Source: Purshia tridentata
Taxonomy: Eukaryota > Streptophyta > Magnoliopsida > Rosales > Rosaceae
Direction of reading: 5' to 3'
Assembly: GCA_003254885.1 (NCBI GenBank)
Contig: QANT01009189.1
Span: forward strand, 1 to 64,000
Length of the DNA stretch: 64,000 bases
The stretch's first letter is position 1. Each line of letters begins with the position of its first letter. The notes beneath the pieces are model-generated. The model was given only the letters and a program-made list of their open reading frames with translations, ran no database searches and was not told the DNA's origin. Positions 13,001 through 23,896 of this stretch are shown here, one piece after another. The position numbers and the translations under genes are program-made.

Positions 13001-14715
13001 CACAATTTTTTCACCTTGTTTGACAGGTAGGGGTACTGATAGAGAGAATTCAGGTCCAGGTCTCCAAATGATGTCATATGAAGGCCACATTTCTCTCTTT
13101 ATAAAATAGTTATACTTGAAATTTACACCACCAGCAATCTGCCAAGCAAGAAAGGGGGACCTTTATAGGTAATCAAAAATCAACAACATATTCTAAGTAT
13201 CTATCTATGTCTATCTCTTTTTCCCTTTATCTAGACAAGTGTCTATCCATAGTTCTACATCTAAAGGTAAATTTTCATATACTTATGTTATCGTATTGAA
13301 AGGTTATGTATTACCATTTGAATGTGTTGTTCTTTTCATTTGTGTAAAATAGATAAGGTCTTTACCAATGCCAAAAAGATATCTAGAATTTTAAAAAAGA
13401 AGTTCTAACGTGACATTGAATTTCATAAGGGCTTAGAAGAACTGATATCTTTACAAAAAAAAAAAAGGCTGATAAGAGAGTAGCTCCCACAATGTATAAA
13501 TCATCCATCATTTCATACTTCACAAAAGGCCAACATAATCACGTGCTATTTAGAATGGCTAGGCAAAATTACCTTGAGTTCAGCCTTCCATAAGTTTTTA
13601 TGTTCTGTACGAGACATTAGTATAGCAATCTCTGGTTCCCAGCAGCCAAGAACAGAAGGATCCCCAGTAATGTAGAGAAACTGACCAGCTTCCAGATCAG
13701 CCTCTATAGTCCAAACTATCTTGCACATTCCTTTAAGAGCAGCATTTGACTTGCCTAAGAAACCATTATGTGCTAGATCCATCAGCCAATTTAAACTATA
13801 CAAAAGTACTTCCTTAAAGGATGATGCGAATCATTAATGACGTTAAAGAACAGTAGTTAAAGGATGATGTGAGACATTAATGACTATAAAGAACAACATT
13901 TTACCCATTAGTACAGACTACAGAGAGAGGCCTTCTCATAAATCCTTGTTTTCCAGTGTTGAAAAGGGTTTCCTTATAATGGCTAGAAACACAACTAACT
14001 AAGAATGATCACCATGCTAAGAATTAAATTGAAATGCTATTACTCAGAGCAATAATGCATATTGCATAGGAAAGCTAATGCAACTTAAGCTTCTTATTGA
14101 CTTTATCTTCTTCACATTTTATAATTGTCTGTCTGACCACAGATGAGGAAGCTTGAGTCCATAAGTAGATAAATTGGACTATAATGCATGTTATTTTCAG
14201 GAAAAGGGGGCTTGGGAAGTTCTCATTGGAACCAATGCCTATGGAAAGAAGAAAGTAAAAGGTTAAAAATAAAATCACTGAGTAAAAGGTTAAAAATAAA
14301 ATTACTGAGCCTAAGCAAGGAACTGTAACTAAATCTACTAATTTAAGGCTTAACATAGACAAGAAAACACACAAATTGCATGCAGCTGAGTTGGACAGTA
14401 AGACCGACATGAGTAGACATAATATGATTGAGATAACTACCTGATGGTTACATGAAGTATTAAAGCTATAAAGTAACATTTTGATTTCCCATGAAGAAGC
14501 AAATGATTTAGTCAAGCATTGCATATTGTATTTATAACCTCACCACAAGAGGTTCAAAACAGAAGTGTTGGGTTACCTTTCTCCATGGACTTTATAGGGG
14601 ATCTTTGGAAAGAACTACGCTTTGCCGTACAAAGAGTGAATCTGAACACATTTCCAAGGGGTATGTGATGGCATATATACCTGCTTTGACACTAGAATGT
14701 ATTAAAGCTCTTCAC

Positions 14716-14753
<38 letters not shown>

Positions 14754-15633
14754 CAAGGTAGGAAGAATATAAGACTTAATAGAAGTATCATATAAAGCAT
14801 TTTATAAAAACTATAATTTTTCATCTTTCTATTGAGACACGTAAATTCTAAATTTTCATATCATGCACGAATAGGGGTAGAGGAACAACTACTCCTGGTC
14901 TTTACATTACCATTTAAATTTATCCTTTCCTGTACCAGCATGTTTAATGATTATCCCATCTTTCATTATCATATATAAAACATCATCGTATAATGACATT
15001 GAACTGCGAATACGAAAGTTTTACCGCGCTGGTGCCTGTATAGAATCCAGGCTACTTTCATCCCTGTATCCATAGAGCAATAGCCTAGTAGAACAACCCT
15101 CGTACACAAGTATAGTGAAGATAAGATGCTTTAGCAATTGGTCGCTACATATCACTGTGGTGATAACACCGGTTTGAATTAAATACAAGTGTATGTGCTG
15201 CAGTTAGACAGTGAGAGTTGAGCAATGCTGAAAATGAAAAAGACCCATTTACATGATTTGCGTCCGCACCAAATAAAACATCAAAGCTTGGTTCCAAAAC
15301 ATAGAAGACGCAACCACAAGCACTCCGTACATAACAAAGACATCGACTTCAATGTGTGTATATTGTAATTCATTAGAAACCAACAAAACCCAAAAAATTT
15401 TAGCAGCAGAAGCAAACTGGTACAGCATATGTGTGTGTATTTGTATGAACTTACGGCGATAGAAACCTCAAGCTCACTGAGCGAATTAGACAAGAGGAAG
15501 AGGAGGAGAAGTGGGTTCGTTGGCTGAGAAGACAGTAGTGTCGCCGAGGACGGGCACGAGCTTCGGGAACGTCCATGAGCCGCCTGGCCTCCAGTGCTTC
15601 AATGGAGTGGGGACAGTGAAGCAGAGAAGCCAT
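7029..15633 (-). CDS. RNE: Chloroplast ribonuclease E/G-like protein with N-terminal CBM20 domain
   Basis: Fourteen exons keep phase throughout: 15455-15633, 14577-14680, 13573-13754, 12886-13138, 11624-12798, 11204-11521, 11025-11066, 10527-10651, 9666-9813, 9193-9265, 8500-8612, 8022-8141, 7561-7716 and 7029-7208. The product is 1055 residues from the first ATG, or 1036 from the ATG at 15576, which begins MDVPEA and aligns with the remembered Arabidopsis start. A Ser/Arg-rich transit-like N-terminus is followed by a starch-binding CBM20 domain in exons 3-4 ([15 protein letters not shown]). Next comes an S1 RNA-binding region interrupted by a long acidic insert, then the RNase E core. The metal-binding residues are present: D795 and N797 in SIDVN and D840 in VVDFIDM, numbered from the second ATG. 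The zinc-link cysteines are in PCTCCHATG. It should cleave single-stranded plastid RNA during maturation. The start of exon 3 has two in-frame acceptor choices. Confidence 0.93.
14254..14307. repeat. 27-bp direct tandem duplication in RNE intron 2
   Basis: Two adjacent copies of a 27-bp AT-rich unit beginning AGTAAAAGGTT differ at one position. They lie in the intron between exons 2 and 3 of RNE. Confidence 0.75.
14720..14750. repeat. (GA)n microsatellite in RNE intron 1
   Basis: About fifteen perfect GA dinucleotides lie some 40 bases upstream, in gene orientation, of the exon 2 acceptor. On the coding strand this is a CT run, so it may act as part of a long pyrimidine tract. Confidence 0.9.
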
Positions 15634-17956
15634 AAAGGGTAGTCCTGGGCTGGTAAATTAGGACTTTCAGCAGGGACAGTTGCGTCATTTGACGGGTGCG
15701 AGCTTCAAGTTCAAGATTTCAACTTTGGGACTGTGGATAGTGGATAGAATGAAATTTGCTGCTTGCGAGAAGAAGAAGATAGAATGAGTCTGAGATATGG
15801 GCTTTGCCGCTTGCAGCTTACTAGCGTTTTTGGCTTGGCGCCTTCTATCACACGTGTGTGTGACTGGGTGGGTAATTTTCACTTTGCTTCTCCTTTTATG
15901 TCTGTTTTTTTTTTCAATTATGCCAATACTATGTTTAGAAAATAGAATTAGGGCCGGCTAAATGAGTTTGGTTTTAGGTTTAGTAATTAGGGGGTTAGAT
16001 AATTATTTTTGGTTATATTGAGAAAATTCTTATCATAATTTTGACACGACATGATAACACAATTTGAACTCCACACAAAGTTAACGGGTTTGGATTAGCC
16101 AATTATTAACACAAATAATAAACGGGTCAAATTACTGTTAAACAATGTAATACGATTATGATACATTAAACACGTTTAACTAATATTATATGAAGAAATA
16201 AATAATTTGTCTCATTTTTAATATGTATTATATGACTTATTTGTTAAATATGTTTTTTATGTTTTAAAGGTAATGCATAAGTAATTACTTTGGTTTAAAG
16301 ATACAAAAAATTAGGTTTAAGTTTTAATTCATGAGATATATAGGTCAACTCGAATATAACATAATTATAAACGAGTAAAGTTAAGGTTGAGTTACTCAAC
16401 ATAATTATTAGACGAATTATATTAAAATTGACTAATATTTAGCATGAACAGAAAATAACACGATACGAATCCAACATGACACGACCTAATGCCAACTCAC
16501 TGAATCCTAACATTCTATCTCTCTCATTACCTACTCGTAACAAAAAATAAATAAATACAATGAATGAAGTATATCACTGTTACATGAAAATTAGTTGTAA
16601 ATTAAATAAACTTATATGGGAAAGTCCCCCAATGGATTTCCTACGACTCCTTTGAGCAGGAGGAGTATCAACTATCGAGATTGGGCTTGGTTCTTTCCAT
16701 TTGGAAGTTGGTTCCAGGTGAAAGTATATATGAATGATCAAAACTGGAAGAGGCCATGCCTAATGATGGCACTTTGTTTGGGTGCCCAGGTGCTTTATGA
16801 CAATCCCCTATGTTCTACCTTCCTTGATTGAGTAAGATTTACTGTCCTCCATTATTGGCAGAATTTGGATCTATAACTGATTCTTATGCCAATAAAGTAC
16901 GGTGCAATTAACTAATTACTAAGTAGGGGTGCAACTTGAGCAGGTTAAGCAAGTTAAGAGGGTGGACTCAACTCCAACCATATATTATACTTTCAATCTG
17001 TCCATACTAGCTAAAATTGGATTAGAGTTGGACAGGTTCACCAATTCCACACTATCCCTGTTGAGTGTTGATCACTCTCACTCTAGCAGCTTCCTTCACA
17101 CATAATGTCTTTTAGCAAAATGATAAGAGTTCCCTGGCATTGAATGTGCCTGCAGGAAGGAAACGACTGCATCACTCCCATGTTTTTTCCTTTCCTTTCC
17201 TTTTTTTTGGCTCAGAAGAGTACAAGAGAAACACATTACAAACTAACAAATAAAAAGGGGCCACCCTAACGTCATTTATAGCGGTCCTCTATCTTTTGAT
17301 CAATCCTCATCTACACCTCCTCTATGTTGTCTTGTAGTTATTCTCATTTGTTGCTCCAATTTCTTGCCTTGTGCCATTCTTCACATACACCACAGTTTCA
17401 AGGACAGCCAAAACAATGAACCTTCATTCAGAGTTTCACAACACCTTTATAAAGAAAGCAAACTGAAAATGCTATAGTGGGTTCAAAACTTTCATTTTGT
17501 TTCCCATATATAAGAAAGACTTGGTCAAGGGTACAACATCAAAAGAATGCAGATAGAACTATGGCACTTGCACAGATTGCATTGCTGTTAAATTAGTGAT
17601 GGGATATCTATCACATGGTTTCATTACTTTACACTTCATATCAAATTCATCCATGTAAGCTGGCTTAAGCATGATTCTGCAACATATGGCTGCATAAAAC
17701 TAATATGACACAAGTAAAACTCAAAAGATTCAATAAATTCAAAGCTGAAAGTAGGTATGTGTAAACATCAGTAGCTTCATAATATGTACAATAGTAAAAC
17801 TTTTGGTCTCTGAGACCCATCAACATATTATCACCGTTTAACTCCCACATTACATAGGTATAACAAACACTATGGCCAGCCGATACATTCTTTGTAAATA
17901 CCTGTACACTACCGCTGTACACGAAATATCCTTGACTTGCATGCTTGCAAATTTGC
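15634..17956. other. Spacer between RNE and XERICO with degenerate dispersed repeat
   Basis: The first part is the RNE promoter and leader. From about 16020 to 16510 the sequence is AT-rich and studded with words such as ACACGACATG, AACGGGTC, ACACGATACG and GACACGACC. These resemble a dispersed plant repeat, but no terminal repeats or target duplication could be fixed. A 71-codon open frame at 16616-16831 is not recognised and has no supporting signal. The last few hundred bases contain the XERICO 3' UTR. Confidence 0.35.
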
Positions 17957-18433
17957 TCACCAAAAGCAGGATGCCTCCTCCCCAGGAATCAAAGGAGTCC
18001 TGCAAAGAGGGCATGTAATGTTCCAGTAGTTCAACCACTTCTCCAAGCATGCTTTGTGAAAAAGATGGCCACATGACAAGTGGTTTATCTCTGATTCGGG
18101 TTCAAACTGAGTCAGGCAAACCGAGCAGTCGTGTTCCAGCTGCTTGAAGTCACACACAGAGTCAAACCGAATTGCTGGGATACGGTTCCTGATCTCCTCA
18201 ATGTAACTACCTGAGGGACAAAGATGGAACTCAAATGATTCTGAGGGGTTTTCAGTGAAGTCTTCTGATGGGGTTGAAGATGATGAGGACGATGAAGATG
18301 AGGAGAGACGGATACCAACTACGTGCAGGATTGATCGGACTATGCCTTTGACAATGGAGATTGATAGGGCTGTGTTTACTAAGAGCACACATAGAACTCC
18401 TTCTGATGGAGCCGGGAGATTTGAGAGGCCCAT
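17957..18433 (-). CDS. XERICO: XERICO-type RING-H2 E3 ubiquitin ligase
   Basis: A single coding exon of 158 residues. The N-terminus is very close to my memory of Arabidopsis XERICO (MGLS-LP-PSEG, LCV-LVNTALSIS, VKGIVRS). It has a hydrophobic stretch at residues 12-38, a serine run at 44-53, and a C-terminal RING-H2 domain at 103-144 with all eight ligands (CSVC, CGHLFH, KAC, CPLC). Family knowledge: XERICO is a small ubiquitin ligase tied to abscisic-acid accumulation and drought tolerance and is repressed by DELLA-linked gibberellin signals. The start is the first ATG of the conserved MGLS motif. The coding region lacks introns, but the leader appears spliced. Orthology is supported by the full-length match and by its position near RNE and KNL1, as in Arabidopsis. 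Confidence 0.95.
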   Translation of the reverse strand: MGLSNLPAPSEGVLCVLLVNTALSISIVKGIVRSILHVVGIRLSSSSSSSSSSTPSEDFTENPSESFEFHLCPSGSYIEEIRNRIPAIRFDSVCDFKQLEHDCSVCLTQFEPESEINHLSCGHLFHKACLEKWLNYWNITCPLCRTPLIPGEEASCFW

Positions 18434-19660
18434 TTAATCAAAACAGAAGTTGTAAGGGACTCTGGTTTATAAAAATAAATGTATTCTGGAAGTTGGAAGG
18501 TCCAAACTCAGCTAAAATAAGTCAAAGATTGTTTAGGGACAGTGAAACCAAATTGAACTGGCAGAGACACAGAAGGGGAGACAAATTATTATATCAATTT
18601 GCTGAGTCGGAGTTTAGTCACATAAAGATGAAAGTCACCAATACCTTCTTGATATCCAACCTGCAATGCATTAAAGGGAAAGATTAGAACTTTATATAAA
18701 GAATAAATTATGAAATTGCCAATAAACAGATTAAGCCTAAAGCTTAAACTTCCACTGATCCTATCAAACACAAACAATATAAGATAAAAGTGAAAACAAT
18801 CTTTAAAAAGAAATTATAGCTGTGGAGATCGTGAATATGCAAGCAATGGGAAATATATTCTGTTAAAGTGAATTACAAAACCGATCTGCGGAAAACCCAA
18901 AAACCCAAATTATAACTGCGGACAATCATATAAGTAAACAGACTGAAGGTGCAGACCTGCACAAAACTGCAATTCAATATTTCCTACATTCCCTCAAACC
19001 CAAGACAATTATTAAAAATTTAAATGAGCAGAAAATAGACCATATATGAACAACCATGGATCCAAACCCAGTAATTATGATATTCATTGCATTACAAGGT
19101 TTCAAAAACCAACAGAAACCAATGCCAAAATAGATGAGGGGGAGAAGACCATTGAAAAAAGCTTCTTTCATCATCAAGATCTAGCAAAACTGTGACCTTG
19201 ATGGAGCCCAACAGGGTCAAAATACAAGATCAATAAAAGAGAGAAAAAAAAACATGTAAGAAGAAATGCTCAACAACATGATCTCAATACACAACCCAAT
19301 TTCCTGAGGAGTCCAGAACATCCTCAATAAAATGTATCAGAAGGTGACTTAAGATCTAGCATTCGTCATCAAAAAAACATTAAACAAAAAACTGTTCTTT
19401 GATTGCTAACAGCAAAAAAGAAAACTTTTCAAAAGGATCCAGAAAATAGAAATGAACAAAGAAACAGAAAATAAAGCCCAGAGCTTGAACGGTGGCTGAG
19501 AAAGAGACTTCATTGGACTTACACAAAGTGAAGATATTGGAGAGCTCAAGCTATGAGTCCAGACAGAAACAGAGTAGTATCACCCAGAGGAAGAGATTCT
19601 TAGGATTTAGGCAGCAGTCACACACGCATAAAAATATTTATAGTTTTGTTTGACAATGGC
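18434..19660 (-). other. Probable XERICO 5' leader with intron
   Basis: No coding sequence fits here. On the minus strand a good donor (TTTGT|GTAAGT) lies near 19520, with a further GTATTGG-type donor near 18650 after a 16-base possible noncoding exon that follows TTGCAG. A final acceptor-like CCAG sits just upstream of the ATG. Arabidopsis XERICO also has a leader intron, so this is read as a spliced 5' UTR. Exact exon limits need transcripts. Confidence 0.45.
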
Positions 19661-19675
19661 TGCTCTGCATTTCCT

Positions 19676-19687
19676 CTATATATATAG
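19676..19687 (-). promoter_or_regulatory. TATA box of XERICO
   Basis: CTATATATATAG lies about 30 bases upstream, on the minus strand, of the presumed leader start. Distance and composition fit a plant core promoter; the transcription start itself is inferred. Confidence 0.5.
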
Positions 19688-19699
19688 CAGAGCATCCAC

Positions 19700-21910
19700 A
19701 CCAACGATAATCGGCAACTAACCCATGTTTCCTAACCATGGTTAAGACTTCCGCCATTTGAGGACTTCATTTTTTCTTTAACCCTGGTTACTTTATATCT
19801 ACACCTTCTGTTTAGTCTTTTTAAGGCTCGAAGTCTTTAACCGTCTTTTCTATTTTCGTATATTAATATCTTTTCATTTGTTGGAAGTTCGAATCCCTCT
19901 CTTACATATCTCTTTAATATGTAGTATGACAGCTGTAAAATAATGATATAATGAAAAATTTATAGTAAGTTTGCAAAATGTATGATACACTGAATTTTAT
20001 TATAGTGTTTACAAATAACTATGTATAAAATAATAAAAAATAACTATGTATAAAATAATAAATAATAAAAATGTATAAAATAAATTTTACTGTATTTATT
20101 TTTCACATTTTAGATAGAAAGTTACCGTGAAGTGAATAAGTGTGGGTTGTGGACCATTTTGTCATGGTGAAATGAGTGAGCATCCCCCCTTGTTCATACT
20201 TCAACACCTCTACAAGGACATGTGTCATTAATTCTTTAGTTACATGGCATAGGTTTCAACACTTGTCGCCATGTCAATGTGTCCTCTTTGTACAGTTTAT
20301 GGGCCCACCTCTCTTATTGAAAGCTAGCACTAGCCTACGTGTCGTTTTTTCTCCGGAGCACTAATAAAACGACATGGTAGTGGGCCAAAGGAGCACCCCC
20401 AATCAATCATCAGCACGATAGCACAATTCTCCAGGTGGCAAATGGGCTGTGTTCAGAAACGTGACATGTGTATGGTTAATGAAACAGAGAGGGTTAATAA
20501 TGTTATGTACACCCATGGCCCATGGGCTTGGATGAGGATGAAGGTGAACCTCCCTTTGACCTTTTTTTCTTCAAGACTTGGAACTTTCACATGTCAATGA
20601 TGTCATAGATTCTTCTTTGGTTTATTTCCCAATTTGATCACTGAAAAGACGGACAAAAATTTCTTGTTTGCAGTCACATTTTGTACATTTTCTGAGCTGA
20701 TTCCATAAGAATGACAATACATGCACTATGATGGAGTGGTTTGTACGTGTACACAATGAAAGACCAAAACTATGATCACTTGCTAAACCAACTTTAAGAG
20801 AGTGGCGTAGGGTGAATTATGCAAATCTTTTTGACAAAATTCAAGCCCCTTTGTTTGGTTTGAAAGAGTTTCGATTGTGTGTAATCCTATTTATCATCTT
20901 CTAGCCTTTGATTTTGGCACGTGTTGGATTGATGAATATTTACAGAAAAAAGGGCACGAGCACGGGCACGAGCACGATACAAGTATAAAATGAACTGGGC
21001 TAATACAAGCATAATAATAGCAAATGGGTTGCGTTGAGATGAAGTTTAACACAATACAAGCATATTACGAACACGAGCACGATAAAATTTGTAATATTTC
21101 TTAAACATATTGTGCTTTTTCTTCAAATATGAGAAATATGTTAATTGTCATATGAGAAATATGTTCTTGTTATATGAGAAATGTTCAAACACAAATCACT
21201 ATATAACTATATTGATACAAGGACTAATCCCACAATTTGCTCTCCTGATCAAAATCATGAATGATTTGGGTCATTAAATTTTATTATAGAGTGAATTCAA
21301 ATGAGTAATTTATACCAAATCAAATTACATAGTGAATTTAATATGCTATATTCAGTACTCCTTGCTCATTATATCGATCTTTCTAGAAATAAGATTTTAA
21401 ATGCCAACAAAATAGCAGTATGAAAGATTTTAATGTGGCTGTATATGTTAACATGGGAAAAGTTTAAATAAATGGACATAGCTAGACAGTGACAACATTG
21501 CTGGTGACTGTAATAATGGGTGTTAGCTGGTGCACACAAATGGACATGAACCTGCACATGCACAATGCACAGATGATAATATAACCAGCCTGCAGGAACT
21601 ATACATTATACGTTGGAAAGACTGACAGGCCCAAACACTTATTACAGAGCCGACATGCATCAATCACAAATTTCAGTACATATTCTCACCCATTATTTTG
21701 TATATCAATTTATCAGTTACTCAATGAAATCATGATGCATTATTATGTGAGGCCACCATTACACATTCAAAGAATTTAGGACTTTAGTTCTGTCTTTGTT
21801 TTTTGGTCATAGATAATAATAGTCATTTTGTAGTATGTGTTTTTTTTTTTTGTTATAAAGGGGTTAAAGCCCAAAATAAAACCAACTACACAGGGATTTT
21901 TTTTTTGTTT
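19700..21910. other. Spacer upstream of XERICO; no gene seen
   Basis: This stretch is AT-rich with no supportable coding sequence. A short direct repeat of about 29 bp (ACTATGTATAAAATAATA core) lies at 20010-20080. A GTTCGAATCCC word near 19887 looks like a pol III B box but no matching A box or flanks were found. The 20940-21090 part holds a GC-rich minisatellite described separately. Confidence 0.4.
20951..21085. repeat. GCACGAGCACG-type minisatellite and flanking dispersed repeat
   Basis: GGGCACGAGCACGGGCACGA begins a short run of GCACGA/GCACGG hexamers. It is followed by ATACAAGC-containing sequence and, after about 110 bases, another ACGAACACGAGCACG run. The arrangement suggests a worn dispersed repeat, but no ends or target duplication are recognisable. 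Confidence 0.45.
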
Positions 21911-23595
21911 GCAAGAAAAGGAAAATTTTAATTGTTGTATTTATTTACTTTTCACTATTATAATGACAGTATTCACCCTTGACCGTTAATTTGAGATAGC
22001 TGTCGTTTAAAAAGGGCGCGACACTGTATTATAATGACAGTATTCACCTTTGACCGTTAATTTGAGATAACTGTCGTTTAAAAAGGGCGCGACACTGTAA
22101 TATACGAATCTCTGGTGGTCTGATGTAATATAATTCTAAAATTGCAAGAAAAGGAAAATTTTAATTGTTGTATTTATTTAGTTTTCACTATTATAATGAC
22201 AGTATTCACCCTTGACCGTTAATTTGAGATAGCTGTCGTTTAAAAAGGGCGCGACTAGGGGTGGGCATCTCATTCCGTAATACGGTTCCATACCGATTCC
22301 ATATCATTCCGTATCAAGTTTCATACCGAAAAATGATACCGATCCTTATAACATACCGAAACCATACCGTACCGATCTTAAATGGTATGGGAATGGTTTC
22401 ACTCTTTCAATACCGACCAATACCATACCATACCGAACATTAATTAAATTTAAATTTAAATATTTTAATTACATTTCTATATAAAAACTAAATAAAAATA
22501 TTGTATGGTAACTTGGTAAATACTATAATTCATAGTTAATTAATAATTTATAATTTTATATCATATCATAATATTATATAGCCTAAAATATTTAATCCAT
22601 AAACCCTAATGCTAAACACTATACCCTAATTGACTAATACTATAATTCATAGTATTAATTGTATTATAGTATAGCAAGTTGGTATATACTATATAGTAAA
22701 TAGCATACTATAATTCATACTTTATTTATATCATATCCTAATACTATGATATGGTATAATATTAGTAAATTGTATCCACTATATCTCATACCCTATACCC
22801 TATACCCTAAGGTTTAGGAAATTAAGATATAGTATAAAACATATATTATAATATTTCATACCCTATACTACTTAAAACATATGTAATAAAAATAAAAAAC
22901 TTCAAACCCCAAAGTTCAAACTCGAATTCAAACCTCAAAATACCTTAAACCCTAAACTCTAAAGTCCAAACCCCATAAATACCCTAAATTTTGAACTCCA
23001 AAGTCTCAAACCCCAAACCAAACCCCAAAATACCATAAACCATTAACTCCAGAGTCTCAAACCCCAAACCGAACCATTCGAGCATTCTAGTTTTGTGTTT
23101 TGCTGCAGCCTATTATGAATTTATTAGAATTTGGACATTCTATTTGTTAATTTTGAATTAGAATTATATATGAACTTCTATTTTAGATTGTTAAATGATG
23201 TTTTGGGCTTTTGGCTAAAAAAAGTAGGTGGTTAAATGTTGTTTTAATTGAAAAAACATGTTGAATGTTTTGGTTTTAGCAAAAAAAAAGTTTAAAAGAT
23301 TGACATCATGCCATACCATACCGTTTCATACCGAATCCGTAGAACATCGGTATGATATGGTTCCATTTTTCAAAATGTCCATACCATACCATACCATACC
23401 ATTTAGAAATTTCTGGTATAGGAACGGTTTGAGGTTCATACCGTTCCATATCATACCATGCCCACCCTTAGGCGCGACACTGTATTATAATAACAGTATT
23501 CACCTTTGACCGTTAATTTGAGATAACTGTCGTTTAAAAAGGGCGCGACACTGTAATATATGAATCTCTGGTGGTCTGATGTAATATAATTCTAA
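21911..23595. repeat. About 230-bp tandem duplication, itself built of 71-bp repeats, split by a transposon
   Basis: Unit A spans 21911-22140 and unit B spans 22144-22255 plus 23479-23595. Both start GCAAGAAAAGG and end TAATTCTAAA. Each unit contains two copies of a 71-bp subrepeat (starts at 21956, 22027, 22189 and 23483) ending GGGCGCGACACTG. The subrepeats differ in matching positions between units (CCCTT/CCTTT, TAGCT/AACTG). A 71-bp tandem pair therefore arose first, the whole 230-bp unit was then doubled, and the hAT element entered unit B last. Confidence 0.9.
22256..23470. mobile_element. Non-autonomous hAT-family element (about 1.2 kb)
   Basis: The ends are inverted repeats, TAGGGGTGGGCAT at the left and the complement of TAAGGGTGGGCAT at the right, with one mismatch in 13. 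The element is flanked by perfect 8-bp direct repeats GGCGCGAC at 22248-22255 and 23471-23478, the size expected for hAT transposition. The unoccupied equivalent, with a single GGCGCGAC, survives at 22015-22022 in the neighbouring repeat unit. Both subterminal zones are packed with short CCATACCG/ATACCGA words in both orientations, which in hAT elements serve as transposase sites. The interior is AT-rich and noncoding, with a run of AAACCCC-like words at about 22890-23080. No transposase frame exists, so it would depend on an autonomous relative. Confidence 0.88.
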
Positions 23596-23747
23596 ACCTG
23601 GGGAACCCGCGTAATTATTATTTTCTCTCTCTTTTTTTTGTTGATAAAAACTAAAAAATGTCAAAAAAAAAAAACCAGAAAAAGGGTTTTAGACTTTTAG
23701 TACGCCTAGCAAAGCAGAGGCTCTGGCAGCCCCAACCCAGCAAGCTA

Positions 23748-23756
23748 AAACCCTAG
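23748..23756 (+). promoter_or_regulatory. Telo-box upstream of RRP15
   Basis: AAACCCTAG lies about 140 bases upstream of the RRP15 ATG. The telo-box is a known element of plant promoters for ribosome-biogenesis and translation genes, which matches the function of the downstream gene. Confidence 0.6.
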
Positions 23757-23896
23757 CTCTCTGTTTTCAGTCCTTGCCCTAATTTTCTCTTCGACCCTGA
23801 AATTAATTCTCATAAGCAATCAAATTCCCAATTATTCCTTCATTATCAGTGAAAAAAATCAGACCATAATCTGGTTTGGGAGCACAAAAAGCAGCC

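Noticed and set aside
14075-14524. Minus-strand open frame of 149 codons
   Set aside because: It falls in RNE intron 2 and includes the 27-bp repeat; its hydrophobic translation comes from AT-rich DNA.
19880-19900. B-box-like GTTCGAATCCC suggesting a tRNA or SINE
   Set aside because: No A box at a suitable distance, no cloverleaf and no flanking direct repeats were found.
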